Shown in pieces: positions 53,845 through 63,067 of a stretch of 64,000 nt of DNA. The DNA is taken from NCBI GenBank assembly GCA_903899985.1, contig CAIULL010000254.1:42640-106639 (forward strand). The letters run 5' to 3'. Source of the stretch: an uncultured Schlesneria sp. (GTDB lineage Bacteria > Planctomycetota > Planctomycetia > Planctomycetales > Planctomycetaceae). Position 1 is the first letter of the stretch; each line of letters starts with the position of its first letter. Made by a program: the position numbers and the translations under genes. The notes beneath the pieces were generated by a model, which saw nothing but the letters and a program-made list of their open reading frames with translations, did not search any database and was not told where the DNA came from.

Positions 53845-54837
53845 TCACGCTTTGGGTGCCATCAGGCTCAAACGCAGGTTTTTGTCGTAATGCGCCGTTG
53901 CGATTTGAAGACCGTCGGGATGCAGGGCCATATCGCGGGCCACGTTGCCGAGATTCAACGAATGGAACTCGTCCTTCTGATCGAGCTTCCAGAAGAAGAG
54001 ATGGCCGCCCCCTTGGCCGCCCGTCGCTCCGATCAAGAAGCCTTCGGAATGAGGCATCAGTCCCCAGGTCGTTCCCTGGATTCCGGCCTTGCTGAGGTGG
54101 GCGACGACTTCTTTTCCCTCCTGCCAGTCGATTTGCGAGACGATGGGATTTCCGACACCGGCAAACGCATTACTGACATTTGTAATTCCCCCTGCAAACA
54201 GTCGATTGCCATCAGCAGCGAATTCAAGGCAAAAAGGGCCTCCGTAATCCGCCATGAAACCGGGGTCGTACTTGCTGATACTGGCGATCGCAAAATTGCG
54301 AACTTGTTTGCCGGTCTCAACTTCCCAATGCAGGAATTTTCCGGTGATATCACCCGAAACCAAATGCTTGCCATCGGGATGGAATGCGACGTTGTAGACG
54401 TGCCGCTCGTGCCCGATAAATTCTCGGATCAAGCTACCGTCAGCGAGAGACCACAATTTCACTTTGTGATCATTGCCACACGAAGCAAGTAATTGGCGAT
54501 CCGGGCTGACTGCAAGAGCACGAATCCAGCCCTGATGAGCCTGAATTGTTCTTAGGGGAACAGGCATTTCGGCACCTGAGGCCCACCAGATCAGTCGACC
54601 GTCGTTGCCACCGGTAATTAAAGTGTCGCCGTTTGCGGAGAATGCCAGGCCGCGAACCCAGCTATCGTGACCGGCGAGTTCAACTTTAGTGCCGGTCGCC
54701 AGTTCCCATCGGACAACTTTGAAATCTTCTGCCCCGGCAAAGACGTATTTTCCGGTCGGATCGAAACGGCAGGATAATAAGGGACTGGTGTAAGCGAGTG
54801 TTTTCGCGATGTGAGTCACTGCGGGATTGGCGGGCAT
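53845..54837 (-). CDS. WD40 repeat protein
   Basis: 330 residues, seven WD-type blades. Clear repeats: SCRFDPTGKYVFAGAEDFKV, DSWVRGLAFSANGDTLITGG then NDGRLIWW, GWIRALAVSPDRQLLASCGN then DHKVKLW, ERHVYNVAFHPDGKHLVSGD, and a terminal ARDMALHPDGLQIATAHYDK then NLRLSLM. No signal peptide is visible, so it is presumably cytoplasmic, or exported without a recognisable signal. In planctomycetes such short WD40 proteins often accompany DUF1501/PSCyt1 genes, and a DUF1501 gene lies 440 bases upstream on the same strand. A scaffold role is likely. Confidence 0.9.
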   Translation of the reverse strand: MPANPAVTHIAKTLAYTSPLLSCRFDPTGKYVFAGAEDFKVVRWELATGTKVELAGHDSWVRGLAFSANGDTLITGGNDGRLIWWASGAEMPVPLRTIQAHQGWIRALAVSPDRQLLASCGNDHKVKLWSLADGSLIREFIGHERHVYNVAFHPDGKHLVSGDITGKFLHWEVETGKQVRNFAIASISKYDPGFMADYGGPFCLEFAADGNRLFAGGITNVSNAFAGVGNPIVSQIDWQEGKEVVAHLSKAGIQGTTWGLMPHSEGFLIGATGGQGGGHLFFWKLDQKDEFHSLNLGNVARDMALHPDGLQIATAHYDKNLRLSLMAPKA

Positions 54838-55279
54838 GTTGGATTCCTTGTTGATTCAGGCGTACATGATTCGTGTTCAAGACCAGTTGCGGATCGTGGA
54901 ATATTCAGTGAGTAATCGCGTTACAGATTCTAAATAGTGATTTGTGAAACTACTCAACTGGGATTCGAATCCACTGAGTCGGAAACGATTCAATCGTTGC
55001 CGACGCAACGGGACAGGTCCTCCGTTTGAATTTTTGATTTGAGAATATGCGGATTGGAATTTGGTAGGTTCTCGAACAATGCTCATCACGCGGAGCGATG
55101 ATGGCGACTTTGGTCTCACTTGAAACGTCTGTTGGAGGATTCGGAGACGCGGCATCACGGTTTTTTCTGGTCGAAGAGCACTGCTTGACCGGGGACGGTC
55201 AAGCAGTGGCACATCAATTCACTCGATTGACGATGACGTAGATTAGCCGGCGCTCCTCACACCGGTAAGACACGAGGTT
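54838..55279. other. Intergenic region between DUF1501 and WD40 genes
   Basis: About 440 bases with no gene. The part at 55080-55213 is the composite palindromic repeat described separately. The remaining 240 bases, next to the WD40 start, are AT-richer and could hold its promoter. A GGATTCGAATCC phrase at 54960 is a chance T-loop-like palindrome; no tRNA is present. Confidence 0.5.
55080..55213. repeat. Composite palindromic repeat, copy A
   Basis: Two modules. Module 1, 55080-55105, is TGCTCATCACGCGGAGCGAT then GATGGC. Module 2, 55176-55213, is a hairpin with a perfect 12-bp stem CACTGCTTGACC / GGTCAAGCAGTG and a 6-base loop. A second copy in opposite orientation is at the right edge of the window (63925-64000), with identical module 1 (26/26) and one mismatch in 37 bases of module 2. 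The modules are 70 bases apart here and 13 apart in copy B. Confidence 0.85.
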
Positions 55280-56794
55280 TCACGCGAGCAATTCCGTGAT
55301 CACTCGACTCGATTCCGGGACCAATGGAATTGGACGACCAGTTTTGTCCGGCAGGAAAGTATGCGGATCAATTCCGAGCAAGTGATACATCGTTGCCAGG
55401 ATATCTTTCGGACCGACGGGATTGGAAACCACTTCTCCGGCGTGTTTGTCAGTCGCGCCAACAACACGGCCTCGTGCGATTCCGCCTCCAGCGAACAGCA
55501 CGGAATAAGCTTGAGACCAATGATCGCGGCCTCCTCCGCCAACGCTACTGATCTTTGGCGTGCGACCATGTTCGCTGATGCAAACGACTAAGGTGTCGTC
55601 CAGTTGACCTCGACGATCCAGATCCAGCACAAGCCCCGAGAAGGCCTTGTCGAGACCGGGAAGAAGCTGGTCCACCATCCGAGGGTAATGGTTCCAGTGG
55701 GTGTCCCATGCATCGCCGGCAAGACCGTATTCGTCCCAGAAGACGCTGACAAGCCGCGTTCCCGCATCGAGCATCCGACGTGCGGTGAGACAAGACTGAC
55801 CAAACAGCGTCATCCCGTAGAGCTCTCGTGTTTCCAACGATTCCTGGCGGACATCGAGGGCTGAGGCAACGGACTGAGACTGTATCAGTGAGTGAGCCAT
55901 CTGCTGAAAGCTGGAAAGCGATTTGCCGCTTAGTGACAAGTCGAGATCACGACGATTGACGTCCAGTTGCTGAAGCAGTGATCGACGTCGATCCAGGCGA
56001 TCCAAAGTCAATTCATTTGGCAGACTGGTCGAAGCCATGCGGAAGTACGAATCTTTTTTACAGCCGACGTAGGGATCAAAAACTTCGACATTCATATCGC
56101 GAAGCGTTTTGTAAACACTCCGGTCAGCCTGACCTTCGAATTCGGTCCAGACCGGGTTGTATGCGGAACCGAGATAGGCGGCATACGGTCCCGCGCGAAA
56201 CACTTCGCCCGTTCGTTGCGAACTGAAAGGGAAGGGGAGTGCGACATTCTGTGGAAACGCCGCCATTCCACCGCGTCGCTGCCGTTCGATATACTCCACG
56301 GCACTCCCAAAATAGGGATGATGCTTGGGATCGTTCGGACTGAGTTCCATGTTCACATCGATCGTGGGAACGCCTGTCATCGCGTGTGCCACACCATGAA
56401 TCGGATATTCATGATGGACGGATCGAAGAACTGTCGTTCGGTCCATCATCCGGGCCATGTTCGGCAGGTGTTCGCAGACGTCGAGTCCCGGCAGTACACT
56501 CGGAATCGGGCGCAAGGTGCCGCGAATTTCCAACGGCGCGTTCGGCTTCATGTCGACCGTTTCCATCTGGCTGGGCGAGCCGTACAGAAACAGGATGATA
56601 CATCGTTTGGCGGAACCAAAACCGTCGGGCAATGCCGACTGTTGAATGGTGCTGACTTCAGCAGCCCGAGCGGCGTCGGCTTGCAGCAGCTGGGGTAACG
56701 AAAGCCCCAATAATCCAGTACCGCCGACCTCCATGAGCTCCCGACGTGTCAGTCCATTACAAAGGCGCCTGGGTGAACTGAGCATTCGAAGCAT
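55280..56794 (-). CDS. DUF1501 family protein (Tat-exported)
   Basis: About 504 residues from the ATG at 56794 (an in-frame start at 56827 adds 11 residues). The Tat signal is NGLTRRELMEVGGTGLLGLS followed by LPQLLQADAARAAE. Family blocks: CIILFLYGSPSQMETVDMKP, HHEYPIHGVAHAMTG, SVFWDEYGLAGDAWDTHWNH, and the metal-site-like VCISEHGRTPKISSVGGGGR then DHWSQAYSVLFAGGG. It is a distant paralogue of the gene at 1.7-3.2 kb and is not paired with a PSCyt1 gene here. It is divergent from the helicase gene, sharing a 110-base promoter region. Confidence 0.9.
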   Translation of the reverse strand: MLRMLSSPRRLCNGLTRRELMEVGGTGLLGLSLPQLLQADAARAAEVSTIQQSALPDGFGSAKRCIILFLYGSPSQMETVDMKPNAPLEIRGTLRPIPSVLPGLDVCEHLPNMARMMDRTTVLRSVHHEYPIHGVAHAMTGVPTIDVNMELSPNDPKHHPYFGSAVEYIERQRRGGMAAFPQNVALPFPFSSQRTGEVFRAGPYAAYLGSAYNPVWTEFEGQADRSVYKTLRDMNVEVFDPYVGCKKDSYFRMASTSLPNELTLDRLDRRRSLLQQLDVNRRDLDLSLSGKSLSSFQQMAHSLIQSQSVASALDVRQESLETRELYGMTLFGQSCLTARRMLDAGTRLVSVFWDEYGLAGDAWDTHWNHYPRMVDQLLPGLDKAFSGLVLDLDRRGQLDDTLVVCISEHGRTPKISSVGGGGRDHWSQAYSVLFAGGGIARGRVVGATDKHAGEVVSNPVGPKDILATMYHLLGIDPHTFLPDKTGRPIPLVPESSRVITELLA

Positions 56795-56904
56795 CACGGG
56801 TCCCTCACCACGAAAACGAATCAACATTATCTTATGCTATCGGCATTTGCGCTGGCAAGGAGTAGTATCCTCGTACTAACCGAAGGGCTCAAAGGACGTT
56901 ATTT

Positions 56905-58809
56905 GTGGCAGACCAGTATTTTCAGCGGCTCATTCAGTGTCTCGACCAGGAGGCGGAGGCGGAGACCGCAGAGACAGTCCGTCTTTCGCGGCGTGCCTCC
57001 GGGGACCAGGCCGAGCGGACTGGTTCCAGTCTTGTTGATCTGGCGATTCGTGACGAGACTGCAGGATTTGGCGGTCGGGTGATCGTAACCCTTGGGAAGC
57101 GGGACCGGCGGCTTGAGTTGCCTTGGACACGGCTTGGCTCTGGGACTCCGATTGTTCTTTCGGAACAGAAGTCGATGGACCATGCTGGTTGGCGTGGCGT
57201 TGTCACGGATCGAGACCGGGAAACAATCACGGTCGTGCTCAGCGATTCCCCCGAATCAGAGGCTGACCGGCCCGTTTATCGGATCGATCTTTCGTCGGAC
57301 GAAATTGCACGACAACGACAGCGTGAGGCTTTGCGTCGTGCCGAGGGTGCTGATCGAGGACCCCTCGCCGCGCTCAGAAGCCGGATTCTCAGCGAAGATC
57401 CACCTGAATTTCGCCCGGCACGCGATTGGACGCCTCTGTCTCCCCTTGATGACTCCCAACGAGCAGCCGTGACCCACGCTCTGGCTGCCGAACATCTGGC
57501 GATCATTCATGGTCCACCGGGAACGGGAAAAACCACAACCGTGGTGGAACTGATCCGGCAGGCCGTTCGTCGGGGTGAACGAGTCCTGGCGTGTGCTCCC
57601 AGCAATCTTGCGGTCGACAACCTGTTTGAGCGACTGCTCGCTGCAGGCGAGAAAGTGATCCGTATCGGTCATCCGGCTCGCGTTCTTCCACAGCTTCGTG
57701 AGCATACGCTCGATCTGCTGGTCGAATCACATCCCGACCTTAAGCTGGCACGAGAATGGACAAAAGAAGCCTGGACATTGCGGCGTCAGGCCAGCAAGTT
57801 CACTCGGACGGCACCAGCGGCAGGTGCACGACGCGATGCTCGTGAAGAGGCAAAACGGCTTTTGCAGGATGCGAAGCAACTTGAATTGAGACTGGTGGAA
57901 TATCTGTTGGACTCGGCACAGATTGTCTGTGCGACACTTACCGGACTGAACGGCGACTTGTTAAAGGATCGTCAATTCGATCTGGCAGTGATCGACGAAG
58001 CGGCTCAAACGACGGAACCAGCTTGCTGGATTCCGATCTTGCGAAGTCGTCGTCTTGTGCTGGCTGGCGATCACTGCCAACTGCCGCCGACGGTCGTTTC
58101 GTCGGACGCGAAACGGAGCGGCTTTCACGTCAGCCTGATGGAAAAACTCGTCAAGCAATTCGGAGATTCCATCTCGCGCCGATTGACGACGCAGTATCGG
58201 ATGCACTCGCAGATCATGCAGTTCTCATCCGACGAGTTTTACGGTGGGGAACTCGTCGCCGCCGAATCTGTGCGTGCTCATCGACTGGCAGATCTTCCGG
58301 GAATGGAAGAGAGCCCTCTGACACAAACCGCCGTCCGTTTCTTCGATACCGCAGGGTCACATTGCACGGAACAGACAGAAGCCGAAGGGAGTAGTCACGA
58401 GAACCCTGGCGAAGCGGAATTCGTTGCATGGCAGGTCAATGAACTGCTGCAAGCAGGAGTTCACGCAAGTGATATCGCGGTCATCACGCCGTATTCGGCT
58501 CAAGCACGTCGGCTTCGAGAGATGATCACTGACAACAATGTCGAGATTGACACAGTGGACGGATTTCAGGGCCGCGAGAAGGAAGCCATCGTCATATCAC
58601 TCGTCCGTTCAAACGCGAAAGGGGAGCTTGGGTTTCTGACGGACACCCGTCGCATGAATGTCGCTCTGACGCGTGCACGACGAAAACTGATCGTGTTCGG
58701 TGACAGTGCCACGCTCGCTAATCACGAGTTCTATCTGCGACTGCTTGAATACTTCGAACAACAGGATGTCTACGGAACCGTCTGGGAGATTCCCCAGCCT
58801 GATGCTTAA
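56905..58809 (+). CDS. SF1B DNA/RNA helicase, UPF1/IGHMBP2-like
   Basis: 634 residues from a GTG at 56905 with AAAGGA upstream. An N-terminal beta-barrel-like region (1-150) precedes helicase motifs: Q/I, DDSQRAAVTHALAAEHLAII then HGPPGTGKTTTVVELI (Walker A near 203-210); Ia, VLACAPSNLAVDNLFERLL; II, FDLAVIDEAAQTTEP; III, RRLVLAGDHCQLPPTVVS; IV, SISRRLTTQYRMHSQIM; V, IDTVDGFQGREKEAIVISLV; VI, RRMNVALTRARRKLIVFGD. Family members unwind DNA or RNA 5' to 3'. It is convergent with the kinase, with eight bases between the stops. Confidence 0.94.
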   Translation: MADQYFQRLIQCLDQEAEAETAETVRLSRRASGDQAERTGSSLVDLAIRDETAGFGGRVIVTLGKRDRRLELPWTRLGSGTPIVLSEQKSMDHAGWRGVVTDRDRETITVVLSDSPESEADRPVYRIDLSSDEIARQRQREALRRAEGADRGPLAALRSRILSEDPPEFRPARDWTPLSPLDDSQRAAVTHALAAEHLAIIHGPPGTGKTTTVVELIRQAVRRGERVLACAPSNLAVDNLFERLLAAGEKVIRIGHPARVLPQLREHTLDLLVESHPDLKLAREWTKEAWTLRRQASKFTRTAPAAGARRDAREEAKRLLQDAKQLELRLVEYLLDSAQIVCATLTGLNGDLLKDRQFDLAVIDEAAQTTEPACWIPILRSRRLVLAGDHCQLPPTVVSSDAKRSGFHVSLMEKLVKQFGDSISRRLTTQYRMHSQIMQFSSDEFYGGELVAAESVRAHRLADLPGMEESPLTQTAVRFFDTAGSHCTEQTEAEGSSHENPGEAEFVAWQVNELLQAGVHASDIAVITPYSAQARRLREMITDNNVEIDTVDGFQGREKEAIVISLVRSNAKGELGFLTDTRRMNVALTRARRKLIVFGDSATLANHEFYLRLLEYFEQQDVYGTVWEIPQPDA

Positions 58810-58817
58810 CTCGCAAC

Positions 58818-61811
58818 TCAAATTGCCATTGCAACTTCAGCTGGCTTCGCCTTCATTCTTGGGAAATAGCCATTTTTTAAGATCCAGAACGTGACAATCC
58901 AGAATAAAAGTGCATAAGTTAAGCCAATTGTCATCAAGGTCACTGAAGGCTTGCAATCAAAATAGCTGACGTTGGTATCGAGATCGGCTTTGAACATTTC
59001 GGTGTCGAGAGCCGATCCGAGTCTCACGAATCCCTTCCAGGGTGTACTGATTTGGCGATCGACATTACTGAATCGTTGGACGAACGGTCGCTGGTACGAC
59101 GTGATGTCTGTGATCGGAGCTTTGCTCTCACGTTGACGTGACTGCAGGTCCAGCACCGACTTTGACAAACTTGCAGCATGCTCGGGAAACGATTCACCAA
59201 GAAGTTGGTTTAGCCCTTTGGCAATCTCACGAGTGAATTCTTCCGCTTGCTGCTCAGTTACCGGTTGTTCGGGGATTGTGATCAACAACTGGGATTCTCG
59301 TATGCCACCGACTTGTCCCAATCCTAACTGCTGAGGTCGAACACTTTGAACCGCCGGTGAAAGGCCGTACGAGTCGCCAGTTCCCGACGAAATCAATTCA
59401 AATCTCTTTCCTGGTGCATTCTTCAATGCGACGATCGATTTGTCATAGATCACGTATTCAGAAGGACCGTAGGGAGCAGCCCACAATAGAAAAACGGCCC
59501 AAAAGCTGAGTGACCAGATGGCTGCCCATAACAAAAGCCATCCCAGGGTCTTTAACGATTTTCGAAAGAACGTTCCCATTCCGGTCGCAAGCATGCCAAG
59601 ATTTGTGTCCTGATACGGAGTGGCTTCAAACAGGGTCTTCGTCTCAGGGGAGTGCTGCCAGATTAATGTCGTGATTGCCAGCGGGACTCGAATCAGTGCT
59701 CCCAGTGAAACCGGCAGCAGCCCCATGTAGGACATGGCTTTCACAAACCCAAAGTTTTGACTCGCCTGGAGACAATACGACACGAGAAACGAGACGAGGC
59801 TGATTGCCAGTAGGCAAACACCATAAAGAGCACTCTCGGAAAACAGCAACAGAGCAAACAGCAAATCTATTCCGCCGGCAAGGAACCAGCCGATCGACAG
59901 CAAAATACGATTTGTTCCGGGTGTCATTGAACCAAAAAGGCTTCGAACTGATGCAGAAATACGGCTCAGGATTTCCTTTGTCCTTTGCCCAAGACTACTG
60001 ATCCAGGAAGGTTGTTTTGTTGGTGGTTGAAAGTCCGAAGCGCCGTCAGAGGAGACTGAGTAGGAAGCCTGTTGGTCAGGTCCTGGAACAGTTACATCAG
60101 ATTTTGACGTTGCAAGGCGCCAAACGATGATGGCGATCAAGGCAGCAATCAGCGGATTGAACGTGAATAACATCGCGATAATCGCCGCCAGCATCGCCAG
60201 GCTTTCAGGGTGAAGCCCACCCCATAACCGTCGATTCTCGTTGCCCGCGCCCTGACCGCTAGTGTTCACTTTTGAAGTCTTTGCAACCCACGGGACATAG
60301 CCGTAAAGATTGGCCCAAACGAGGCGTACGACTGCTACTAACAACATCCCGAAGAAGCTGGCGACAACGCCTCCAGGAAGACTCATTACAAACAACTCTC
60401 CCATGTCTCCGATGTTTGCAGGTAACCGGTGTTGACTTCGGGAAAGTGCCATCATTCCGGCCGTACCAGCGAGAAAGAAAAACAGCAACCATCGGCCGGA
60501 AACTGGCTGGAAAAAAATGGTCCGTGAATCGAGTTCAAGTCTGGCCCGATTCTTTGCCTCTGATGAGGTTGAATCGAATGCCTTGGTCGATTCTGTGGGA
60601 GTGGTCGACTTCGACGTTGAAACTGGAATCGCGACGAGAGGAGGCTTGGCAACCACCATCGGCTGCTGAACGTGGGCCAACCATTTTTCCAATAGGTCAG
60701 CCACTGCTTTGGCAGACTGAAATCGTTCCTCAGGTTTCTTGGCCAGCAGTTTCATGATGATCGCACACAGCCATTCAGGGATGTCTGCGTTCAGTTCCTG
60801 AATCGGCCGGGCAGGATCATGACAGACTCGCTTCAGCACACCCATTGTCGTGCTGGCACGGAACGGCGAATGACCAACGCACATTGCGTACATGACACTC
60901 CCCAGGCTGAACAAATCAGCGCGGTAGTCGACCGCGTCTCCATTCGCCTGCTCTGGAGCCATATATTGTGGGGTTCCAGCAATCGCACCGCTTTGAGTCA
61001 GACTCGCATCATCAACGGCACGAGCCAGTCCAAAGTCGGTGAGCTTCACTCGTTGAATACCATTCTCCAGCAGGATATTTGACGGTTTGACATCCCGATG
61101 AACCAGGCCTTGTGCATGTGCCGCAGCCAAACCAGCAGCTGTCTGCATGCCGATTCGCAGGATTTCCTTGAGATCCAGTGATCCTTCGGCGTCGATCTTC
61201 TGTTGGAGTGAGCGGCCTGCAATATATTGCATGACAATCTTGGGCTGCTCGGGGGATTCGTCAATCGCATGGATCGTAATCACGTGATCGTGGCTAACGG
61301 CTGCGATCGCCTGTGCCTCGCGGACAAATCGCTTTCTCGCTTGTGGGTTATGAGCCAGGTAGGGCGCCAGCACTTTGACGGCGACAACACGATGCAAAGT
61401 CGGGTCGAAGGCCTTTACGACGATCCCCATTCCTCCCTGACCGATCACTTCGGTGACTTCATATGTCCCCAATCGACCGATCGAACCGGGGTGGTCGGAT
61501 GGCGTCAGGAACGAAAGAGCATCGCCGCTCGTGTGTGCGGCGTCATTCGAGTCGATGAACTCTTCTGCTTTCATCTGTTCAATGGCTTCTGAAAACGCCG
61601 TTTCCTGAATACGAACCGGTTCGATGCGCAAATGCCCCAGAGCAGAATCCCATGAGGCACTTCCCGCTACTAAAGACTCGAGCATCGTTTGACATGCCGC
61701 ACAACTGTCGACATGACTTTGAGCCGTCGCCTGATCGCTTTCTGGTAACGTTCCGTCGATCAAAGCCTTAAGCTGTTCAGGCGTCGGGCAGGGTGTTGAT
61801 AAGTCTGACAT
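58818..61811 (-). CDS. Membrane serine/threonine kinase with N-terminal anti-sigma-like zinc finger
   Basis: About 997 residues from the ATG at 61811 (GAACGAAGGAACAATC before it); the longer frame to 61964 reads through a repeat. Residues 1-50 form a zinc-finger-type motif, TPEQLKALIDGTLPESDQAT then HVDSCAACQTML (HxxxCxxC), as in anti-sigma factors. The kinase domain runs from about 120: VIGQGGMGIVVKAFDPTL, VAVKVLAPYLAHNPQARKRF, LVHRDVKPSNILL, KLTDFGLARAVDD, GTPQYMAPEQANG and DLFSLGSVMYAMCVGHSPFR, all motifs intact. The C-terminal half has about nine membrane helices and an extracytoplasmic domain between the last two. It follows the ECF sigma gene, so it may sense a signal and control that factor. 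Confidence 0.9.
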   Translation of the reverse strand: MSDLSTPCPTPEQLKALIDGTLPESDQATAQSHVDSCAACQTMLESLVAGSASWDSALGHLRIEPVRIQETAFSEAIEQMKAEEFIDSNDAAHTSGDALSFLTPSDHPGSIGRLGTYEVTEVIGQGGMGIVVKAFDPTLHRVVAVKVLAPYLAHNPQARKRFVREAQAIAAVSHDHVITIHAIDESPEQPKIVMQYIAGRSLQQKIDAEGSLDLKEILRIGMQTAAGLAAAHAQGLVHRDVKPSNILLENGIQRVKLTDFGLARAVDDASLTQSGAIAGTPQYMAPEQANGDAVDYRADLFSLGSVMYAMCVGHSPFRASTTMGVLKRVCHDPARPIQELNADIPEWLCAIIMKLLAKKPEERFQSAKAVADLLEKWLAHVQQPMVVAKPPLVAIPVSTSKSTTPTESTKAFDSTSSEAKNRARLELDSRTIFFQPVSGRWLLFFFLAGTAGMMALSRSQHRLPANIGDMGELFVMSLPGGVVASFFGMLLVAVVRLVWANLYGYVPWVAKTSKVNTSGQGAGNENRRLWGGLHPESLAMLAAIIAMLFTFNPLIAALIAIIVWRLATSKSDVTVPGPDQQASYSVSSDGASDFQPPTKQPSWISSLGQRTKEILSRISASVRSLFGSMTPGTNRILLSIGWFLAGGIDLLFALLLFSESALYGVCLLAISLVSFLVSYCLQASQNFGFVKAMSYMGLLPVSLGALIRVPLAITTLIWQHSPETKTLFEATPYQDTNLGMLATGMGTFFRKSLKTLGWLLLWAAIWSLSFWAVFLLWAAPYGPSEYVIYDKSIVALKNAPGKRFELISSGTGDSYGLSPAVQSVRPQQLGLGQVGGIRESQLLITIPEQPVTEQQAEEFTREIAKGLNQLLGESFPEHAASLSKSVLDLQSRQRESKAPITDITSYQRPFVQRFSNVDRQISTPWKGFVRLGSALDTEMFKADLDTNVSYFDCKPSVTLMTIGLTYALLFWIVTFWILKNGYFPRMKAKPAEVAMAI

Positions 61812-61849
61812 GATTGTTCCTTCGTTCGATATTGAACGACTTCGATCCA

Positions 61850-61930
61850 CTGGGAGAGCGAGGCTCCTGCCGAGCCGCTGAGTCGATGCGCGTACCTGCT
61901 TCACGGCTCGGCAGGAGCCTCGCCCTCCAG
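61850..61930. repeat. Long inverted repeat (GAGGCTCCTGCCGAGCC type)
   Basis: The arms are 61850-61877 (CTGGGAGAGCGAGGCTCCTG then CCGAGCCG) and 61904-61930 (CGGCTCGGCAGGAGCCTCGC then CCTCCAG), complementary over about 27 bases with two mismatches, separated by 26 bases. The element fills the 154-base gap between the sigma factor and kinase genes. I recall this GAGGCTCCTGCCGAGCC phrase as recurrent in planctomycete intergenic DNA, unchecked. It could attenuate transcription from sigma factor into kinase. Confidence 0.8.
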
Positions 61931-61965
61931 TTGTTCCATTCTTGACGGTGTTTTCAAACGACAAT

Positions 61966-62568
61966 TTATTCCTCGCCGACCAGCAACTTCACCTGATCCT
62001 TCAGTCGAGCCATGACTCGCCCTTTGGCCAGGTAGACTGCGGCGACGGTCATCTCAAGTTTTTCAGCCACTTCACGGCCCCCGATCCCGTCGACGGCCGT
62101 CATCCAGAACGCCTGCCAGGTACTCGGCGTAAAATCCTGCTTCACGATATTTGCCGCATAGTGAAAAAGTTGTCGTTCATAATCGGCTTCCCATTCGGCA
62201 CTCGCATCCAATCCACCCGGCTGAGGAATCTCATTCAGTTGCCGTTGAGCGTCGGTGTCGCCGCCGCCATGTTCCCGAATTCCTTCCTTCCGCCAGTGAT
62301 CGGTCAATCGATTCTGGACGATGGTGAAAAGCCATCCACGAAAAGAACCTCGTTTCGCGTCATATTCCAAACTCTTCGCCGCCACGGAAACCTGCCTCAG
62401 CACATCCTGAGTCAGGTCGGCAGAATCGGCGTCTTGCAAGCCTCGCTTACGAAGAAACCCGTAAACGAGAGGAGCATACAGATCAATGAACCGCCCCCAC
62501 GCCTCCTGATCGCGAGCATCACGGATGCGAAAGAGCAGGGTCGGGCGGGTGGGTGGAACACTGGTCAT
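61966..62568 (-). CDS. ECF-type RNA polymerase sigma factor
   Basis: 200 residues. Region 2 reads AWGRFIDLYAPLVYGFLRKR, then GLQDADSADLTQDVLRQVSV and FRGWLFTIVQNRLTDHWRKE, the core-binding and -10 recognition parts. A variable linker follows with EIPQPGGLDASAEWEADYER. Region 4 reads TAVDGIGGREVAEKLEMTVA then AVYLAKGRVMARLKDQV, the -35 helix-turn-helix. It belongs to the ECF groups linked to Ser/Thr kinases in planctomycetes, judged by the neighbour. It is transcribed before the kinase, with the inverted repeat between them. Confidence 0.93.
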   Translation of the reverse strand: MTSVPPTRPTLLFRIRDARDQEAWGRFIDLYAPLVYGFLRKRGLQDADSADLTQDVLRQVSVAAKSLEYDAKRGSFRGWLFTIVQNRLTDHWRKEGIREHGGGDTDAQRQLNEIPQPGGLDASAEWEADYERQLFHYAANIVKQDFTPSTWQAFWMTAVDGIGGREVAEKLEMTVAAVYLAKGRVMARLKDQVKLLVGEE

Positions 62569-63067
62569 GAATACCTCTGACAGCAGATACGAATCATGTC
62601 TGAAAAGTTATCGCGAAAATTATCGAAATTCTAAGAAAGGGCAAAACTCGCGTCGAAAATGGGGTTTTCGACGCACCGTGACGTCGGGTTTCGTAGGTCG
62701 AAATCGCCGAGCAACGAGCAGAAGCAAGTGCCAGGGCACTTGTCTTTACCGACGTTTTCCTTCATCAAAAGGTACGGTTATCGATTCCAGAGGGCGAGGA
62801 GTTTTTGCCACAGATGAACCCAGATTCACACGGATAAAAGCAAAACAGTAAAACACGGGCAAAGCAGTCGATCAATTCTATTTCACGGGATTTGCTCTTC
62901 ATTATCTGTGTGGTTCAGTGTGCGTCCGTGTCTAAACGCTTTTTGAATTTATTTGATATAATTGTTGGCATCAGGCGATCGATGGGCTACTCCCAACAAT
63001 AGAGTCGTGAGCTCTCGGAGTCGGCGTTTATTTGGAAATTCTGGATTGGGATGGAAAGATCATCATC
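62569..63067. other. Divergent intergenic region with dispersed repeats
   Basis: About 500 bases between the sigma factor (minus) and creatininase (plus). It contains the palindrome CAAGTGCC-AG-GGCACTTG at 62725-62742 and a degenerate inverted pair, GCCACAGATGAACCCAGATT (from 62807) and ATTATCTGTGTGGTTCAGTG (from 62901), the kind of sequence often called CACAGATG repeats in planctomycetes and verrucomicrobia. Promoters of both genes must lie here; none is assignable by eye. Confidence 0.5.

Noticed and set aside
54900..54990. Possible tRNA signalled by GGATTCGAATCC
   Set aside because: The phrase is self-complementary and no acceptor, D or anticodon arms can be placed around it on either strand.
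61812..61964. N-terminal extension of the kinase frame
   Set aside because: These 51 codons read through the inverted repeat at 61850-61930, and a good ribosome-binding site precedes the internal ATG at 61811.
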